Shown here: piece by piece, positions 32,237 through 43,241 of the stretch
Layout: the number at the start of each line of letters is the position of its first letter
Position numbering within the stretch: position 1 is the first letter of the stretch
Origin: Nannochloris sp. 'desiccata'
Lineage: Eukaryota > Chlorophyta > Trebouxiophyceae > Chlorellales > Chlorellaceae
NCBI GenBank assembly: GCA_019044685.2
Contig: JAGTXX020000011.1
Location: forward strand, 2,232,001 to 2,296,000
Direction of reading: 5' to 3'
Length of the DNA stretch: 64,000 nucleotides
The notes under the pieces: model-generated
Seen by the model: the letters and a program-made list of their open reading frames with translations, nothing else
The model's database searches: none
What the model was told of the DNA's origin: nothing
Made by a program: the position numbers and the translations under genes

Positions 32237-33895
32237 TCACAATGATGTTCCAGCAGAGTTGTTTGCTGCTTGTGCAGTATCAAACGCTGCTTTCCTTTTA
32301 CTACCCACTGCTCCTGCTTTTCTGGTAGTTCCAGCAGCAGCAGCAACAGCAGCGGTATCTACACCGTCACCATCATCGTTGGTCCCATCTCCAGCATTGT
32401 TTTGTCTTGGTGTCTCTTCACCAGCCTTTTCTTTACCTCCTACTCCTCCTACAGCATCTTTCTCAGCTGCATGAGGAGCTTCCTCTCCTTCTTCTCCTTC
32501 CTCTTCGGCACCACCATCGCCAAAACCGCCTCCGCCACCTCCTAAATCAAACTCGCTTGGCCCCCCTACATCCTCCTTCTTTAACCTCATTCTATATTTC
32601 TGCATATGCGACGCCACATTCTCTCGTGTTAATCCATTCACACCCATCTCCTTCATAATAGCTTTTGGGTGGGCATGGTCAAGACCTCCACATTTGTCAA
32701 CGCTTTCTAAAAAACGCCGGTGCAGTGCTTGTGTCCAAATTAAACGAGGACGTTTCACTGCCCTCGCTTCATCACCATCATCGACTTTTGTAGAATCAAT
32801 ACCACCAGCTAAAGTTGCAGCAGCTGCGGCAGCAGCAAGAGCGCCCGTAGGATCAGCAGCTAGAGGAGCAGCTGCAACACCGGCCGGTGGTAGCCCTCCT
32901 GCAGCAGCGGCTGCCACAGCTTGTTGTTGACGTTGCTGAGCGGATTGCTGTGCAGCAACAGCAGCAGTTCCTGGTATATTATTACTCTGATACTGCTGTC
33001 CACCACCACCAGCAACACCACCGCCTCCTTGAGAGTACTGCCCAGCGTACTGCTGAGGAGTTGCTGCAGCAGTGTAATACTGTCCAGTATATTGACCTGC
33101 ATAAGGATTTGGAATCCAGCCTGGAGGGTACTGCCCCGTCGCAGCCACATACGCAGCAGCTTGTGCTTGATGTGCAGCTGCTTGTTGTTGATAAGCTTGT
33201 AAATACGCAGCTTGTTGGGCTTGTGCTTGTGCTTGCTGTGCTTGATGATAGAAATGACGTTGATTAGAAGCAGCAGGCTGATTCGCAGCAGCGCAGACAG
33301 CTGCAGCGGTAGCTGCTTGCTGTGTTTGTTGTGCGTATGCTGCCTGTTGGTGACTATATGCTTGAGCTGCAGCAGCCATAGCCGTAGCAGCTTGTTGCTG
33401 TTGGTGAGCATAGGCTGCTTGGGCTGCTGCGGCTCCGGCCGCCGCTGCTTGGTTTTGAGCCATGGCAAGTTCTACATCTATCTCGTCACCGTCACCGTCT
33501 TGATCACCTTGGTTTCCTCTTAATCCTGCTTCTGCTGCGTTTCGTTGGCCTGTTGCGGCCTTGGGGGCTGCAGAGCCTGACACGGCACCACCACCGAGGG
33601 TTCCACCACCACCACCACCACCACCAGGGCGAGGTAATAAAGCAGGCGGCCTGTTTCCGCTACCTTGCTTTCGCCCATTACTGCCCTGCTGCCCCTGAAG
33701 AACGTCCATGCAGAGGCCGAGGCCTTGCGCAAGAGCAGGAGGGACTAATTCTGTGCCTAATCCAATTGGGTCGCGCATGAGCATACTGTCCAAGAAGGCA
33801 TCTATATCGAGTGACCCGTCGGAAGTTTTGGATCCGGGTTTGCCGTCGGACGAACCCCACAGGATTGTCTGCCGGCCAAGGGATGCCGTTTGCAT
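32237..33895 (-). CDS. GARP (Myb-like) transcription factor, LUX/ROC15 type
   Basis: Intronless, 552 residues. A single GARP domain lies at about 380-440: RPRLIWTQALHRRFLE, then HPKAIMKEMGVNGLTREN and VASHMQKYRMRLKK. This form, with the GLTRENVASH[LM]QKYR ending, is that of LUX/PCL1 and the algal ROC15/ROC75 proteins, which act in the circadian clock as DNA-binding factors. No response-regulator receiver domain precedes it. The first 60 residues are acidic and contain FLDSMLMRDP, perhaps an activation or interaction motif. The middle is Gln/Ala/Tyr-rich and low in complexity. Family is firm; a clock role is inference. Confidence 0.85.
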   Translation of the reverse strand: MQTASLGRQTILWGSSDGKPGSKTSDGSLDIDAFLDSMLMRDPIGLGTELVPPALAQGLGLCMDVLQGQQGSNGRKQGSGNRPPALLPRPGGGGGGGGTLGGGAVSGSAAPKAATGQRNAAEAGLRGNQGDQDGDGDEIDVELAMAQNQAAAAGAAAAQAAYAHQQQQAATAMAAAAQAYSHQQAAYAQQTQQAATAAAVCAAANQPAASNQRHFYHQAQQAQAQAQQAAYLQAYQQQAAAHQAQAAAYVAATGQYPPGWIPNPYAGQYTGQYYTAAATPQQYAGQYSQGGGGVAGGGGQQYQSNNIPGTAAVAAQQSAQQRQQQAVAAAAAGGLPPAGVAAAPLAADPTGALAAAAAAATLAGGIDSTKVDDGDEARAVKRPRLIWTQALHRRFLESVDKCGGLDHAHPKAIMKEMGVNGLTRENVASHMQKYRMRLKKEDVGGPSEFDLGGGGGGFGDGGAEEEGEEGEEAPHAAEKDAVGGVGGKEKAGEETPRQNNAGDGTNDDGDGVDTAAVAAAAGTTRKAGAVGSKRKAAFDTAQAANNSAGTSL

Positions 33896-34340
33896 TATTT
33901 AGAATTCCGAGATAAGAACGCTTATTGCTAGGAGGAACAGAAAGCGCTTTCGTATTAGAAATTGAACCCCAAATTGCTTATGTCTAAGAATGCTTTCCGC
34001 TTGTATGCAGTGTAAATATGGCAGAAAATCAAACAATTGCCGCCAATAACTTGAAACTTGGCGAAACCCGAGCGACGTAATAATACAGGCTGCTTAAATC
34101 AAGTAATTATAATATCAGTTTGGGAAAATAATGGCAAACTAGCTGCCATTTTGCCTCTTTCATGACGGGCGACGAGCTCGAACTGAAAGAAAATGCAGGA
34201 GGTACTCGAGTTACACTGGTAGGCTTTAAATGAGCTTACTCAGGGACAAACTAGGCTATTCAATAAATAATGATGATTTTAGACACGGCAGCCATGCCGC
34301 TATACCTTCGATCTCACCCCAAATTCCCAAGCAAAAATCA
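33896..34340. other. Divergent promoter region
   Basis: Between the GARP gene (minus) and the glycosyltransferase-like gene (plus). A TTTAAAT element lies at 34225-34231. An open frame begins at 34230 and joins the plus-strand gene in frame, and a short upstream ORF starts at 34270. Confidence 0.5.
34225..34231 (+). promoter_or_regulatory. TTTAAAT element
   Basis: TTTAAAT overlaps the first possible ATG (34230) of the downstream frame, which argues that translation starts later. Confidence 0.35.
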
Positions 34341-35825
34341 ATGTCACTTGTTGTGATCAGACTGCTATTGCTGAGCTGTGCAGCCTCAGGCATCTTCAGC
34401 CTTGAAGCTGAAACTTATGAGACATCCGAAAGGGATCTAACCAGTGAACATGGCCGAAGAAGATATCTTTTATCAACCCTCGGAAGCATTGGCGGCATCA
34501 GTGGTGGCGGCAGCGGCAAGGGCAAGTTGAACGACAAAGCCACTGCTACCTACCGAATTCACAGAGACTGGCTGCCACATGAAGACATACCTCATCCAGA
34601 ACTATATTATCAAGACCTAGATACCGGAGAAAGGCAGCTTATTTGGGCTTTTGATGATACTCTTCCTCGAGATGTTCTTGCTGGCCGACCAGATGTCTGG
34701 TTGCAAACAACTTTTCACGTAGAAAGAGACGTAGATTTGTTACTACCATTTCTAGAGCATTGCAGCAGGCTAGGTATTGCATTGGATCGTATGATATTTA
34801 CGCTACTAGCTTCAAATTTAAGTACTAAAGAGCTATCGCAAGTGCAAAAAGCTTTACGGCTGGTCGGTGCTGTTCATCACACGTTGCTGTTAGGAGAAGA
34901 AACATTGAACATGTGCAGAAGTAGGACCTATAAAAAGGCTGTTTTTGAAGCAAATTTACGAGCGACATATAGTGTGCCGGCTAAAGATTGGATTATAGCG
35001 GTAGAAGGAATTGAATTACTTCAGTTTCACCTTCCTAGATGCACCGGCAGCAACGCTGTTGGTGGTGGTAGTATATCTCAAGATGAAATATTAAAAGAAG
35101 AAGAAGACAGGAGTGTATCTGCAGAGGAGTTCTTTGAGACATTAGAATTGCAAGGTATAAATTGGGTAGCAGGTCTTCCCATAGAGCGTCTCCCTTCTTC
35201 TTCTTTAGAAAAAATAAATCCTTCAAGCACGACAAACCTTTCCGGACTGGTACATCAATTCCCATTAAAATGCCAGTTTATTAATTCTAGTTTTCCTGCT
35301 GATAATTATTATCAGAAAGTAGTTGCATATCGTGGATACCTACGTCCAGATATGTCGAGGCGGAGCATTGTCTCTGCAGAGAAGGCAAAATCGTATTTTG
35401 GGTCCCTTGACGGTGGCAATGCATCACTTCGTAATAAAGAGAAAACCAAGAATTTTGTTTCCGTGTACGATTTAACCCCGTATTCTAAATATTGGGAGTT
35501 TTATAAGACGCCTCTTATGGTTGGCAATGTCTATCTATGGTCTGAAAGGAAAGCTGATCCTACACTTGTTGCTACCATTCACCGCTTCCACTGGCATGCT
35601 GGTCCTAACATTCAGAGTTTTAGGGCCTCCGAAGCAGCTGGGTGTGAAGAAAAAGTAGAAAATTACGATGATATTGTGTATGATAGGCTATTAGAGGCCG
35701 GAAAAGTTGATTTAAGTGGGGGTGTCGGCATAGAGTGTGAGAAAAAGGAAGAAGCGCTGTTGGTAGAACTTCCTTTGAGGAAAGAGGCTGCCTTGAGTCT
35801 TGCAGCTCTGCGTAATATGCATTGA
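34341..35825 (+). CDS. Glycosyltransferase-like secretory protein (GT-A, Glyco_tranf_2_4/GT92 style)
   Basis: Intronless; 494 residues from the chosen ATG, which gives a signal peptide or anchor (MSLVVIRLLLLSCAASGIFS). The frame extends to an ATG at 34230, but that overlaps a promoter-like element. Family-like blocks: TTFHVERDVDLLLPFLEHCSRLGI, DWIIAVEGIELLQF, INWVAGLPIERL, HQFPLKCQF, VVAYRGYLRPD and ATIHRFHWHAG near the end. In related enzymes the block after DW is a DxD-containing metal site; here it reads VEGIELLQF and the acidic pair is lost. It is either a divergent or an inactive member. A Golgi or secretory location is expected. Assignment rests on block order and is moderate. Confidence 0.55.
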   Translation: MSLVVIRLLLLSCAASGIFSLEAETYETSERDLTSEHGRRRYLLSTLGSIGGISGGGSGKGKLNDKATATYRIHRDWLPHEDIPHPELYYQDLDTGERQLIWAFDDTLPRDVLAGRPDVWLQTTFHVERDVDLLLPFLEHCSRLGIALDRMIFTLLASNLSTKELSQVQKALRLVGAVHHTLLLGEETLNMCRSRTYKKAVFEANLRATYSVPAKDWIIAVEGIELLQFHLPRCTGSNAVGGGSISQDEILKEEEDRSVSAEEFFETLELQGINWVAGLPIERLPSSSLEKINPSSTTNLSGLVHQFPLKCQFINSSFPADNYYQKVVAYRGYLRPDMSRRSIVSAEKAKSYFGSLDGGNASLRNKEKTKNFVSVYDLTPYSKYWEFYKTPLMVGNVYLWSERKADPTLVATIHRFHWHAGPNIQSFRASEAAGCEEKVENYDDIVYDRLLEAGKVDLSGGVGIECEKKEEALLVELPLRKEAALSLAALRNMH

Positions 35826-36191
35826 AAATGCATTTCTGATTTCGCATGTGCCGATTCGCCTTGTCAAAAGCATCCAAGGAGCTGTTCACTTCCGGAAACT
35901 CTATGCCTTGATTACCTTGAATAAAGACCTTGAATTTATATTGGTTGAGTGTTCTTAGTGCTCTGATAAAGACACCTCGCATAAAGAGACATTATGCGAG
36001 GATTAAATTTTTATCGTCTTTAAGTTTGGGAACACCCTCTTGCTCGGTGGTCGTCAGAAAAGTAAGAACAAAATTTAATAATCGATTAATTGGGGATTCA
36101 TTGGCGGTGGCATCACATGGGTGTTGTGGCTTCTCTCTCTTCTTTAGTTCCATTTTTTTAATTTCTTTACAAATCTAATGCTGAGCACATT
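35826..36191. other. Convergent 3' region
   Basis: 3' flanks of the glycosyltransferase-like gene and the dioxygenase gene; no gene. Confidence 0.5.
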
Positions 36192-37109
36192 TTATACGAC
36201 TTTTATACCAGTATCATACAAAGGTTCAAACGGAAACTCTTCTTTCCTTTGCAACCAATTTGCTTTACTATACTCTACCCCTTCTGCCCCCTCAACGACA
36301 TGCACGGCAAGAGCATGCCGGCTCTTGTCCGATTTATTTTCAAAGCTTTTATGCAAATTTGCTCCATGCAATAACACGAGCGTACCTGCTTTCACTTCTA
36401 TAGGCTCAAATTTACTACCTCCAACAGTAGTATTAGCATCAGTCCCGTTGGCTTCAAGGACTTCTGGCGGGAGTTCTCCGGAAAATGCGATTGAGTTGTC
36501 TTCAGGATTTCTAATAAATTTCTTGTGGATGCCATGTGTATGCGACCCAGGTAGTGCCCAGAGACATCCATTCTCTACAGTCGCATCTTCTAAAGCAAGC
36601 CAAAGACCGATAACCGTATTCAAGGGTTCAGTGGCAAGAAAGGAGCTATCTTGGTGAGGTAGAACTTCACCCCCAATGCCAGGTTGTTTAAAAATGAACA
36701 TGGATTGCACCGGAAGAGGGCGACGATAGCCTAATGGACGGAGTAACGAGGCGATTTTAGGATTATTCCGTGTCCAGGAACGAAATTCTGGAACCAGATC
36801 ATGCATTGCGTGGCCGATTTTGTTAATTGAAAGATTTTTTGGACGGAGGAGATTGCCATCGTCGTCAAAGGCACCTTCTTCAAAAAAGAAGCTGACGTTG
36901 TTGGCGCTATCAACGAAATATTGGTCGGTTCGATATGTTTCCTTGGTTTGATCCTTGGTAGAGAATATAGAGATGGATTTGGGGTCAAACGTGTCCAGCA
37001 GATCAAGGCCAGCTTTTTGAAGAGAAGAAATTTCATCGGTCGAGGCAAAATCAGGAATTGCTAAGAATCCCTTGTCATTATACTCCTGTAGCTGCGCTTC
37101 GGTTAGCAT
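36192..37109 (-). CDS. Phytanoyl-CoA dioxygenase-like (PhyH/PHYHD1) oxygenase
   Basis: Intronless, 305 residues from the ATG at 37109 (MLTEAQLQEYNDKGFLAIP); a slightly longer frame exists only with a non-ATG start. This is an Fe(II)/2-oxoglutarate dioxygenase. The iron ligands are visible as HQDSSF (H-x-D) and the distal His in LLHGANLHKSFENKS, with the 2-oxoglutarate-binding Arg in SRHALAVHVVEG. The block GLWLALEDATVENGCLW and PGSHTHG are typical of the PHYHD1 group. It ends IKVV without a PTS1 signal, so it is probably cytosolic. Substrate unknown. Confidence 0.9.
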   Translation of the reverse strand: MLTEAQLQEYNDKGFLAIPDFASTDEISSLQKAGLDLLDTFDPKSISIFSTKDQTKETYRTDQYFVDSANNVSFFFEEGAFDDDGNLLRPKNLSINKIGHAMHDLVPEFRSWTRNNPKIASLLRPLGYRRPLPVQSMFIFKQPGIGGEVLPHQDSSFLATEPLNTVIGLWLALEDATVENGCLWALPGSHTHGIHKKFIRNPEDNSIAFSGELPPEVLEANGTDANTTVGGSKFEPIEVKAGTLVLLHGANLHKSFENKSDKSRHALAVHVVEGAEGVEYSKANWLQRKEEFPFEPLYDTGIKVV

Positions 37110-37548
37110 TGTAATTGAGCAAATTATGGGTTGGATAACTAATAACAACGGGAGTTTGTGAAGGTATGTTTTGAAGTTTATTTTGGGGAAATTGACTTGA
37201 ATTGAGCAAGTATGTGGAATGCTAAGTTCGTCACCCCCCGTGTTTCTGCTGAATCTAGACCTTCCAAATAATGTACTTCACGTTTGGAAATGCTCTCCTC
37301 TCGACATTTCAGGCCCATTTCACCGAAACAACTCGAAAACAAAATTGCACAGCTGCTGAGCAGAGCATGTTTTGTTCAAGTTCCACGCCCAAATTCAAGG
37401 CTCTTTTGCCTGATCAGCATATTTAATCTTTTATGCGAAATATCTCCAAGTTGTAGATGTGCTGATAGCTTGGCTTGTCCTACAATAGCCACAATATTCT
37501 AACTCAAACTCTCACTAAAATTTAAATAAAGCATTGAGCAAAGCTAGA
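37110..37548. other. Divergent promoter region
   Basis: Between the dioxygenase (minus) and SART3-like (plus) genes; TTTAAAT at 37521-37527. No gene. Confidence 0.5.
37521..37527 (+). promoter_or_regulatory. TTTAAAT element before the SART3-like gene
   Basis: Sits 22-28 nt upstream of the ATG at 37549. Confidence 0.4.
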
Positions 37549-40440
37549 ATGGCAGACGACGAAAGCATGCGCGATGATGATGATGCCGTTAGCACATACA
37601 GTTCCGACGATGACAGCGATTCCCAAGGATTAGTAGAAGTCAGCGAAGCCGACATGAATTTGATCATCCAGCTGGAAGCAAAGCTTGAAGAAGACCCTTC
37701 AATTTACGACGCCTACGTCCAATTCATAGATGTCCTGCGTCGCTGCAAGATGATGGAACGTCTCAGAGAGGTCAGACGTGCTATGCATGAACGGTTCCCG
37801 CTCAGTGAGTCTCTCTGGCTCGACTGGATCACCGACGAATTAGAATCAATCTCAGGCGAAGAAGATATTCCAAAAATTGAAGATTTGTTGGATAGCGCAC
37901 AGAATGACTACCTTTCTATAGCACTGTGGATTCAGAAATTAGAGTAAGTAGGTAGACTAGGGTGAATTGGAAACAGAACAAGAAAACAAAGTCAGTCTGG
38001 GACGGTGTTGCAGAATGGTTCTCTTAGGGTTTTTAGGGTTCTATTTCTATTTCTATTTAGTATGTCCTCTCTATCTAATGCATTTTCCCATTCTTTTTGA
38101 GTTTATTGCAGATTCGTCAGCAATTTCAGTCCTGAGGTTCAAGCGGGCACCCCAAAAGGCCTCCAACGTATGCGAGATGCAGCAGAAGAAGCTTTAAGTT
38201 ACCACGGGGCGGGCCTCCACTGCACCGAAGGCAGCAAACTTTGGGACTGGTATGTAAATTTCGAGCGTAGTCAAGAATCTAAAGAAGGCATGACACCTGA
38301 AGAAAGAGAAGAAGCGGCTGAACGGGTACGGAAATTGTACCGGAGACGTTTAGCAGTACCATTACACGATGGAGAAGAGACCATGAAGGTATATATCGCT
38401 TGGGAAAAAGAAAGGAAGATTAGTACTTCTGGTACTGCTATGGAGGGTGACATAGAAGGAGAAGATACTGATGATTCTTCTCTAGTTCCCAAGCAAGTGA
38501 AGAGGTCATTTGACTTTGCACGTCGGGCCTATGAGCTCCGCAAACCTTTTGAAGAAGCACTCGTCACCTCTGGTGCTTCCAATAACCCAGCAGAGTTGCT
38601 GTCTGCCTTTATGTCCTACATTAAACTAGAAGAGGATGGGACAGCAGAGGATAGTACTACCTTCTCTCGCGTAGAATTAATGTACGAACGTGCTGTAGCT
38701 GCCTTTCCCGTTACTTCTTTCCTGTGGCTGCAATACGGCAGATATATTGAAGTTGTAGTACAATCCTCGTTAGCAGCTGAACGTATCTACGCACGCGGGC
38801 TACGGAATTGTCCCTGGGTAGGTGAACTGTACGAACGGATGATGCGTCTAGTAGAAAGAACAGGTACTTCTATCACTGAGGGCGGTTTTACTTGTGTGTC
38901 TCCTGAATTTGAAGAGAGGCATGAGGCTATTTTTAACAAGGCGATGACTGTGACGTTGATATCACCCGAAGATTATATTCTTGTTGGCCTTGCTAGATTA
39001 GATTTCTTACGTAGACAACGCCACGTAAATATATGTTCTAGAGACGAAAGCGCATTGCTTGACCGTGTTTGCAGTGTGTACAGTATTCTAAAATCTACAA
39101 TACAAGAAAAGTTTCCCGACTTTTATGATCCTTCATTTCAACTGGCGGAATATTCCGCCACTCTTGGAGTAAAACTTTCTAGAAATAATGAAGGTATAGA
39201 AGCTGGAAGAAAGATCTGGGAAGACGCGTTAAAAGCCGGGCATGGAGCTGCTGCCAAAAGTGCTCCTGTATGGCTCAAATATATCGAATTTCTAAAAAGT
39301 CATCTCCCCCGTGGTAGTTTTGTTCAAGGCATTAGAGACCTATTCAAGAGGTGTCATGCTCGTGAGATGGACGGATACGGTCAATTAGAGATATGCAATG
39401 CGTGGTTAAAGTTTGAACGAGAAGAAGGCAGTGCAAATGATTATTTCAATGCTTGGTGTGTGGCGGGCCCTATCATCGCCCATGCGACGGCAGCAGCACT
39501 GCAGACTGGTTATGCAGCTGCTGGTGCTGCTGAAGCAGTTAAAGCGCAGCCTGTGTTGAGTAAAGAAGAAGCAAAGGCATTAAGGCAACAAAAGGATCCT
39601 AATTTTCTGAAAAAGAAGCGAAAAATAGAGCAAACACAACATCAAAATAATAAAACTGATGGCGGTGGTGGAGGTGCAAAGCGTTCTAAAATAGAAAAAG
39701 CGCCAGAAAAGACTCAACCTGATGCTATTACAACTAGTGAACCACCTGCTATTGTTCCTAAAGATAATAACACTACTATTAACGCCGCTGATACCAAAGA
39801 GGCACCCTCTAAAGACTTTGCTGCTCGCAGGGCTCTTACCGCTTTCATCAAGCACCTTCCAGAAGATGCCACCGAAGACTCTCTTCGCGAGCTCTTCTCC
39901 CCTTGTGGCGTCATTAATCATGTTAAACTTGGCATTGATCACGCGACTGGCAGGCATAAGGGCTTTGCGTATATAGAATTTGCAAGTTCTGAGAGTCTCG
40001 AAGCGGCGTGTAAGTTGAATGGAACGTCAGTTGACGATAAAATTTTGTTTGTAGCCCCTTCTAACCCGCCTGCAGACGGTCCCGGTGGCCGTGGCGGTGT
40101 TGTTAGTGGTAGAGGGGACCGAGGAGGGAGAGCGGGTGGTCGTGGAGGGGGCAGAGGAGGCAGAGGGAGAGGGGGTATTGCGTATTCAGGCGGCGGTGGA
40201 GGTGGTCAGGTAGCAAAGGCGACACAGAGAGGCCACCTGGATATCTCTGGTAGTGGAGAAAGCGGTAATACTAATAATGGTGCTCCTGCTAATTTCAAGC
40301 CTGTCGTGGGGTTTGTCCCTCGAGCTGCAGCGATTCCAAAGAAATCTTTTGCCAAAAGTGGTGGCGGTGGTGGTGGCGATGAAGAGCCGATTAAGTCTAA
40401 TGCTGATTTTAGAAAAATGCTTTTAGAGAAGAAATCTTAG
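37549..40440 (+). CDS. SART3/Prp24-like U6 snRNP recycling factor
   Basis: Exons 37549-37943 and 38112-40440, intron 168 nt; 907 residues. HAT repeats fill the first two thirds (aromatic-rich helices such as LWDWYVNFERSQ, FLWLQYGRYIE, VWLKYIEFLKSHLP). A Lys-rich nuclear signal area follows, then one RRM at about 706-781 (FIKHLPEDATEDSLRELF, RHKGFAYIEFAS). An RGG-rich stretch comes next. The C-terminus SNADFRKMLLEKKS matches the LSm-interaction motif of SART3 and Prp24. These proteins anneal U4 and U6 snRNAs when the spliceosome is recycled. Metazoan SART3 has two RRMs; only one is seen here. The splice join restores the protein (LE|FVSNFSP). Confidence 0.88.
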
Positions 40441-41005
40441 CTTAAGAAGTTTCTATTTAGTTTCTTACATAAAGGAGGAAAATGCTTTCTCTCTGTAGCT
40501 TCTGTTATTAACTAATACAAATAAAAAATAGATACAGATCTGATCATCTTGGTGTGATGTCTTGTTCAATATGAACTGCCCTCCTCAATGGGCCAGGAGC
40601 GGTGATGCATCGTTTGAATCTTCGGTCTTTTGGCGAAAGACCCCCTAAACCCCAACCCAGTTGGCCCATGGGGCCCTTACTGCAGTGGGTCTACTATGTT
40701 GCCGTGGCCGGCAATACCCCTGAAAGCCCCCTAGGACGTTCACTTGATTTGAATGTTAGTTTTTGCCACTCTCCAAAATATTGCGGCTCCTCAACATTTT
40801 ACAACCAATAAATAAATAAATAAATAATGTAAAAACTTTCTTCTCTCCACTGGCAATGCATCTTTGCTCTTAGCTACTTAGGTTCACAGAGTGCCACCGC
40901 TGTGGGCTTCTCAGAGAATAGAGTACATTTTCCTTAGAATTATAGTGTATCGATATATAACCTTTTTTTTATTCTTTCTTTAATCAGACAGCTGACTGGA
41001 TTTTA
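40441..41005. other. Convergent 3' region
   Basis: Between SART3-like and the LRR gene. Contains an (AAAT)n run at about 40808-40827. A 69-codon frame at 40602-40811 has no supporting features. No gene seen. Confidence 0.45.
40808..40827 (+). repeat. (AAAT)n microsatellite
   Basis: About five AAAT units in the spacer between SART3-like and the LRR gene. Confidence 0.8.
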
Positions 41006-43020
41006 TTACATCTCTACGAATTTATCAAACGTACCGTGGATATTTCTGTCTTGCCTCCGGCGGATATACATGAAAGTCCCCCCTGCAATCACACTTGCAA
41101 GAACTAATGACGCGATCACAATACCAGCTATTGCACCTCCACTTAATCCATTATCTTCTGCGCTTTCACTATCACTTGAGATTTCTGACGGTGCGGCACC
41201 ACCACCGGCGCTGCTGGGCCGGGGGGGCGATGGTGGTTTTGTTGGTGGAGAATTTTCTTCAGGAGGAACAGGAGTTCCGAAGCGATTCCCAGTTATATCA
41301 GAGTCATTAACTTGAGAAATCCATGCTGGCTCACTTCCAGCAAACATGTTGTTTGAAATATCAAGTACTTGTAACGAAGGAAACCAAGAAGTGTTATTTT
41401 GCGCAGATGGGATTTCTCCTGTGAGAGAGTTGTTGGCCAAGTTTAAGGTTTTCAAGGCAGGAAACGCAGCTAAACCAATCGGAAAACGATCCTACAACGA
41501 ACAGAAAGCGAATGGTGTTTAATAAATGTATACACCTAGCACTAGATGCGTTGATTTTATTCGAATCTCAAAAAAGAAAATGCAAAGGGGAGAAGAAAAA
41601 ACCCTAACCCTAGGCAAAGCATGGTACCGCCAAGACAACATATGGAGGCATATTGGCGAAAACTAACCTGTAAATCGTTACCAGACAATAGAATCTGCTC
41701 AAGCGGGAACGGCGCTTGATCAGAGATATCGTATACAGATGCTGTCCATTCAATCGGCAAGGAAGTCAGCTGGTTGTCACGAGCGTCGAGGGACAGAAGC
41801 GAGGGATGCGCTGCTAAAGAATGCGGCACACCACCGATGAGATTATTCCCACTTAGATCTACAAATTCAATATATTTCTGGGAAAACTCGGGTATTTGGC
41901 CATCTAAATTGTTGTCCCGTAGATTAAGAAGCTTTAAATTGGAAGCGAAAGATAGGGAAGCCGGCAGCAGCCCCGTCAATGCTGTGTTGCTGAGGTCCAA
42001 GGATTCAAGTTTTGAATTGGTGGTGAAGACGTCGGGTAAAGAGGATAGCAACGTATTGCTGCGAATTGAATAAGAACAAATAGACATGGTTTTAGGGTTT
42101 AATAGAATGGCTGAGTTTTATTTAAAGAAAAAAGAAAGTGTTGAATAAAACATATTGCCGGCAGCAAGGCCGATTGTTTTGTAACCATTTACCTTAAAGC
42201 AAGGGTTTTCAACTCTGAATTGGCTAGAAGACACTCAGGAACTGAGCCATCAACTCCAGTAAAACTCATGTCGAGCTCAATGAGAGAGTTCTGCACGAAA
42301 AGAAAGCGGGAATTAAGAATGCACCAAATTGTTGTTACAATTATATTTCAGGAAAGCAGCAAGGTGGCCAGGTTTGAGCCAAGGTAACGCTCTGTGAAAT
42401 GGACCTACTTGAGCCATAAAGCATATATATTGCGTATTAAGCTTATCCAAACTGCCAGTGAGGTTCTCATTGTTAGATATATTCAGAAATTGAAGAGTCG
42501 TAAATTGAGATATTTCGGCAACTGGGAAAGAACAAGACATATCCAGATCTGCACGTAAATGGTAAGCACACTCCAAAGAACGTTAAGTATAGATTGAGAA
42601 CATTGGTCGCTTATACAACCTGGATATATTAGATTCTTACCAGATGCATCTAGGACTTGTAAAAATCCTTCAGCGTTACAGACGTTGCCCGCAAGTGCAC
42701 ACAAATTCGCAACTGACTCATTACTTGAGCCTGTTGACCCTGTAGTGTTCCTCCAGCGTGTACATGATGAAGGATTTTGACAGCACTGGGCAAATATTAC
42801 TTCAAAATGAGCTTTTTCGCTCGGCTGTAGCTGCACAATTCCAGCAGATTGTCCATATGCCAGCTTTGTTATAGACCTGCGGCAAGCGGGAACAATAGCG
42901 CCATTTGGCACGTCATTAGTTTGTTTATTGCCAAATATTTGTCTATTCAAAGGAATAAGCGATATATAATAAGAAAACTCACAAAAGGCACAGGATCAGA
43001 GGCAATTGTTGAAAGACCAT
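41006..43020 (-). CDS. LRR receptor-like protein without kinase
   Basis: Six exons in order: 42983-43020, 42641-42876, 42409-42548, 42193-42290, 41668-42058, 41006-41491; five introns of 92-176 nt. Joined they give 462 residues. A signal peptide (MVFQQLPLILCLL...) is followed by a Cys-rich cap (FAQCCQNPSSCTRW), then plant-type leucine-rich repeats (LESLDLSNTALTGLLP, LKLLNLRDNNLDGQIP, LSGNNLIGGVP, LNLANNSLTGEIP). A Pro/Ser linker precedes one membrane span (about 417-440, AIAGIVIASLVLASVIAGG) and a short basic tail. This is the layout of plant receptor-like proteins, which sense extracellular ligands and need a kinase partner. Ligand unknown. Confidence 0.82.
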
Positions 43021-43241
43021 TTTATCTTTTCTATAGTGTTAATCAAGCTTTCGAACAATATGGTTATATCTCCAGACATGTATGAAGGGGCGAAGGATTA
43101 AACCTAGGTTTTTTGCGAGGGAATTTACCCCGGCTTCCTAGGCCGCCAGCAATCGCAAATCCCCAAAACCACAGATTTCAGCACAAAGCACTTGTTTAAA
43201 CACTTGTTTTACAATACAACCTGGAACTGAGTTGAACAAAG

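Noticed and set aside
32860..33468. Several long frames in both strands over the GARP gene
   Set aside because: CAG/GCA-rich repeats keep several frames open; only the 552-residue frame has a domain.
40602..40811. 69-codon frame after the SART3-like gene, and a GC-rich hairpin-like patch as a possible tRNA
   Set aside because: No tRNA arms or anticodon loop could be drawn, and the frame has no protein features.
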